This document shows, in pieces, positions 4,591 to 5,147 of a DNA stretch of 5,147 nt. This DNA is from Thermoflexales bacterium. GTDB taxonomy: Bacteria; Chloroflexota; Anaerolineae; Fen-1058. The stretch is from contig JAGOBP010000335.1 in assembly GCA_017999195.1 (NCBI GenBank), positions 1 to 5,147 of the forward strand, written 5' to 3'. Position numbers and translations under genes: made by a program. Each line of letters begins with the position of its first letter. Positions within the stretch are counted from its first letter, which is position 1. The notes under the pieces are model-generated. The model did not search any database, had not been told where the DNA came from, and was given only the letters and a program-made list of their open reading frames with translations.

Positions 4591-5147
4591 TCTTGATGAC
4601 GCTGGCCAACGCTCCAGCGCACACTCCACGATGCGCGTCGCCATTTGGCCATACGTCCAGCCCAACAGTTTCGACGCAATCGCATGATCCGACTCAAACG
4701 ACAGATCGGAGTTTGGATTCACATCCAGCACCACCGGTTGACCATGCCGCAGGCGCAAATCGACGCGGCCATAATCGCGGCAGCCCCCCACCCGATAGGC
4801 CGCCGCGGCGACCTGGGCCACGCGCGCTTCGGTCGCGGCGTCCAGCGGCGCGGGGCACAGAAACTTGGTCAAATAAAACGGCGCGGCCGATTTATCAAAC
4901 TTCGCTTCGTTGGTATAAATCCGATCGCGCATCGAACTGAACAACGAATAATCCACTTCCACCGGCAGCAGCATCCGCACGTCCCGATTGCCCAACAGCG
5001 CGACATGGACTTCGCGCCCGTCGATGAACTCTTCCACCAGCGCGGCTTCTTTGAACTCTTCCAACACCCACTGCACTTGCCGCTTCAACTCGACCGGCGA
5101 TTCCACCAATGATGAACGCGAAATGCCAAAACTGGAATGTTGATTCG
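4588..5147 (-). CDS. ATP-grasp ligase related to D-Ala-D-Ala ligase, C-terminal part (5' end outside window)
   Basis: The frame is open through the right edge; 185 complete codons are visible, starting 'NQHSSFGI' and ending at TGA (4590-4588). It aligns along its whole visible length with the downstream gene: NQHSSFGI against NQHGSYGI, LVEEFIDGREVHV against LVEEFIEGREFHV, DYGRVDLRL against DYARLDVRM, and LDVNPNSDLSFES against IDVNPNPDINSES. The visible part covers the glycine-rich ATP loop, the hinge and the C-terminal metal-binding domain. An apparent start codon near 5109 is only an internal TTG (Leu) and is not the true start, because conserved sequence continues upstream. Like its partner it has Asp-Val-Asn where classical D-Ala-D-Ala ligases have Glu-Val-Asn, and Asp in place of the Gly four residues after that Asn. 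The substrate is unknown. The pair probably arose by duplication and then diverged, since the regions between motifs differ strongly. Confidence 0.9.
   Translation of the reverse strand, partial: NQHSSFGISRSSLVESPVELKRQVQWVLEEFKEAALVEEFIDGREVHVALLGNRDVRMLLPVEVDYSLFSSMRDRIYTNEAKFDKSAAPFYLTKFLCPAPLDAATEARVAQVAAAAYRVGGCRDYGRVDLRLRHGQPVVLDVNPNSDLSFESDHAIASKLLGWTYGQMATRIVECALERWPASSR

Noticed and set aside
4578..4697. 40-residue N-terminal extension of the complete ligase
   Set aside because: It would overlap the upstream ligase by about 110 bp in another frame and is Arg/Trp-rich, whereas the ATG at 4577 has a ribosome-binding site and begins the family's normal first strand.
4119..4940. 273-aa open frame on the plus strand opposite the ATP-grasp pair
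   Set aside because: It is antisense to both ligases, spans their junction, and has low-complexity His/Arg/Pro composition; a shadow frame.

Overview
The window looks like a chromosomal segment of a member of the Chloroflexota, most likely an Anaerolineae-type bacterium. This is an inference from three things: a very short XRE regulator of the 'WTQQQLSDELGVRQQTISEWE' kind, a lipoprotein with a Pro/Thr/Ser-rich tether and a 'GGCKLPCWWGI' signature, and a tandem pair of ATP-grasp ligases related to D-Ala-D-Ala ligase. I remember all three as common in that phylum. No database search was possible, so the phylum is a probability and not a demonstrated fact. Most genes are GC-rich; the lipoprotein gene is clearly AT-richer in its second half.

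Layout from left to right. Positions 1-1068 (+) hold the C-terminal half of a RecD2-type helicase whose start lies outside the window. It is followed by a long near-perfect hairpin (1070-1137). Convergent to it is a 75-aa XRE/Cro-type DNA-binding protein (1224-1451, -), with a good intrinsic terminator at 1155-1193. The 1452-1701 interval carries two back-to-back sigma70-like promoters. One fires left into the regulator (TTGCTT-17-TACACT) and one fires right (TTGAAA-17-TATGAT) into a 329-aa lipoprotein (1702-2691, +). An imperfect palindrome sits exactly midway between the two -35 boxes. This arrangement suggests that the small regulator, or another palindrome-binding protein, controls both genes.

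The 2692-2882 gap contains two perfect GC-rich hairpins that probably end the next leftward gene. That gene is a 150-aa PspC-domain membrane protein with an added C-terminal two-helix membrane domain (2883-3335, -). Between it and the next gene upstream is a 160-bp spacer (3336-3497) that can fold into a closed multi-branched structure.

The right end (3498-5147, -) is a two-gene unit of paralogous ATP-grasp ligases. The downstream copy is complete (359 aa) and the upstream copy is cut by the window edge (185 residues visible). They are separated by only 10 bp, and the stop codon of the first abuts the ribosome-binding site of the second. Both share the same deviations from D-Ala-D-Ala ligase around the last metal-binding motif, so they probably join different substrates. 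This pair and the divergent regulator/lipoprotein module are the two things most worth following up. I see no CRISPR array, tRNA, rRNA, transposase or phage gene.
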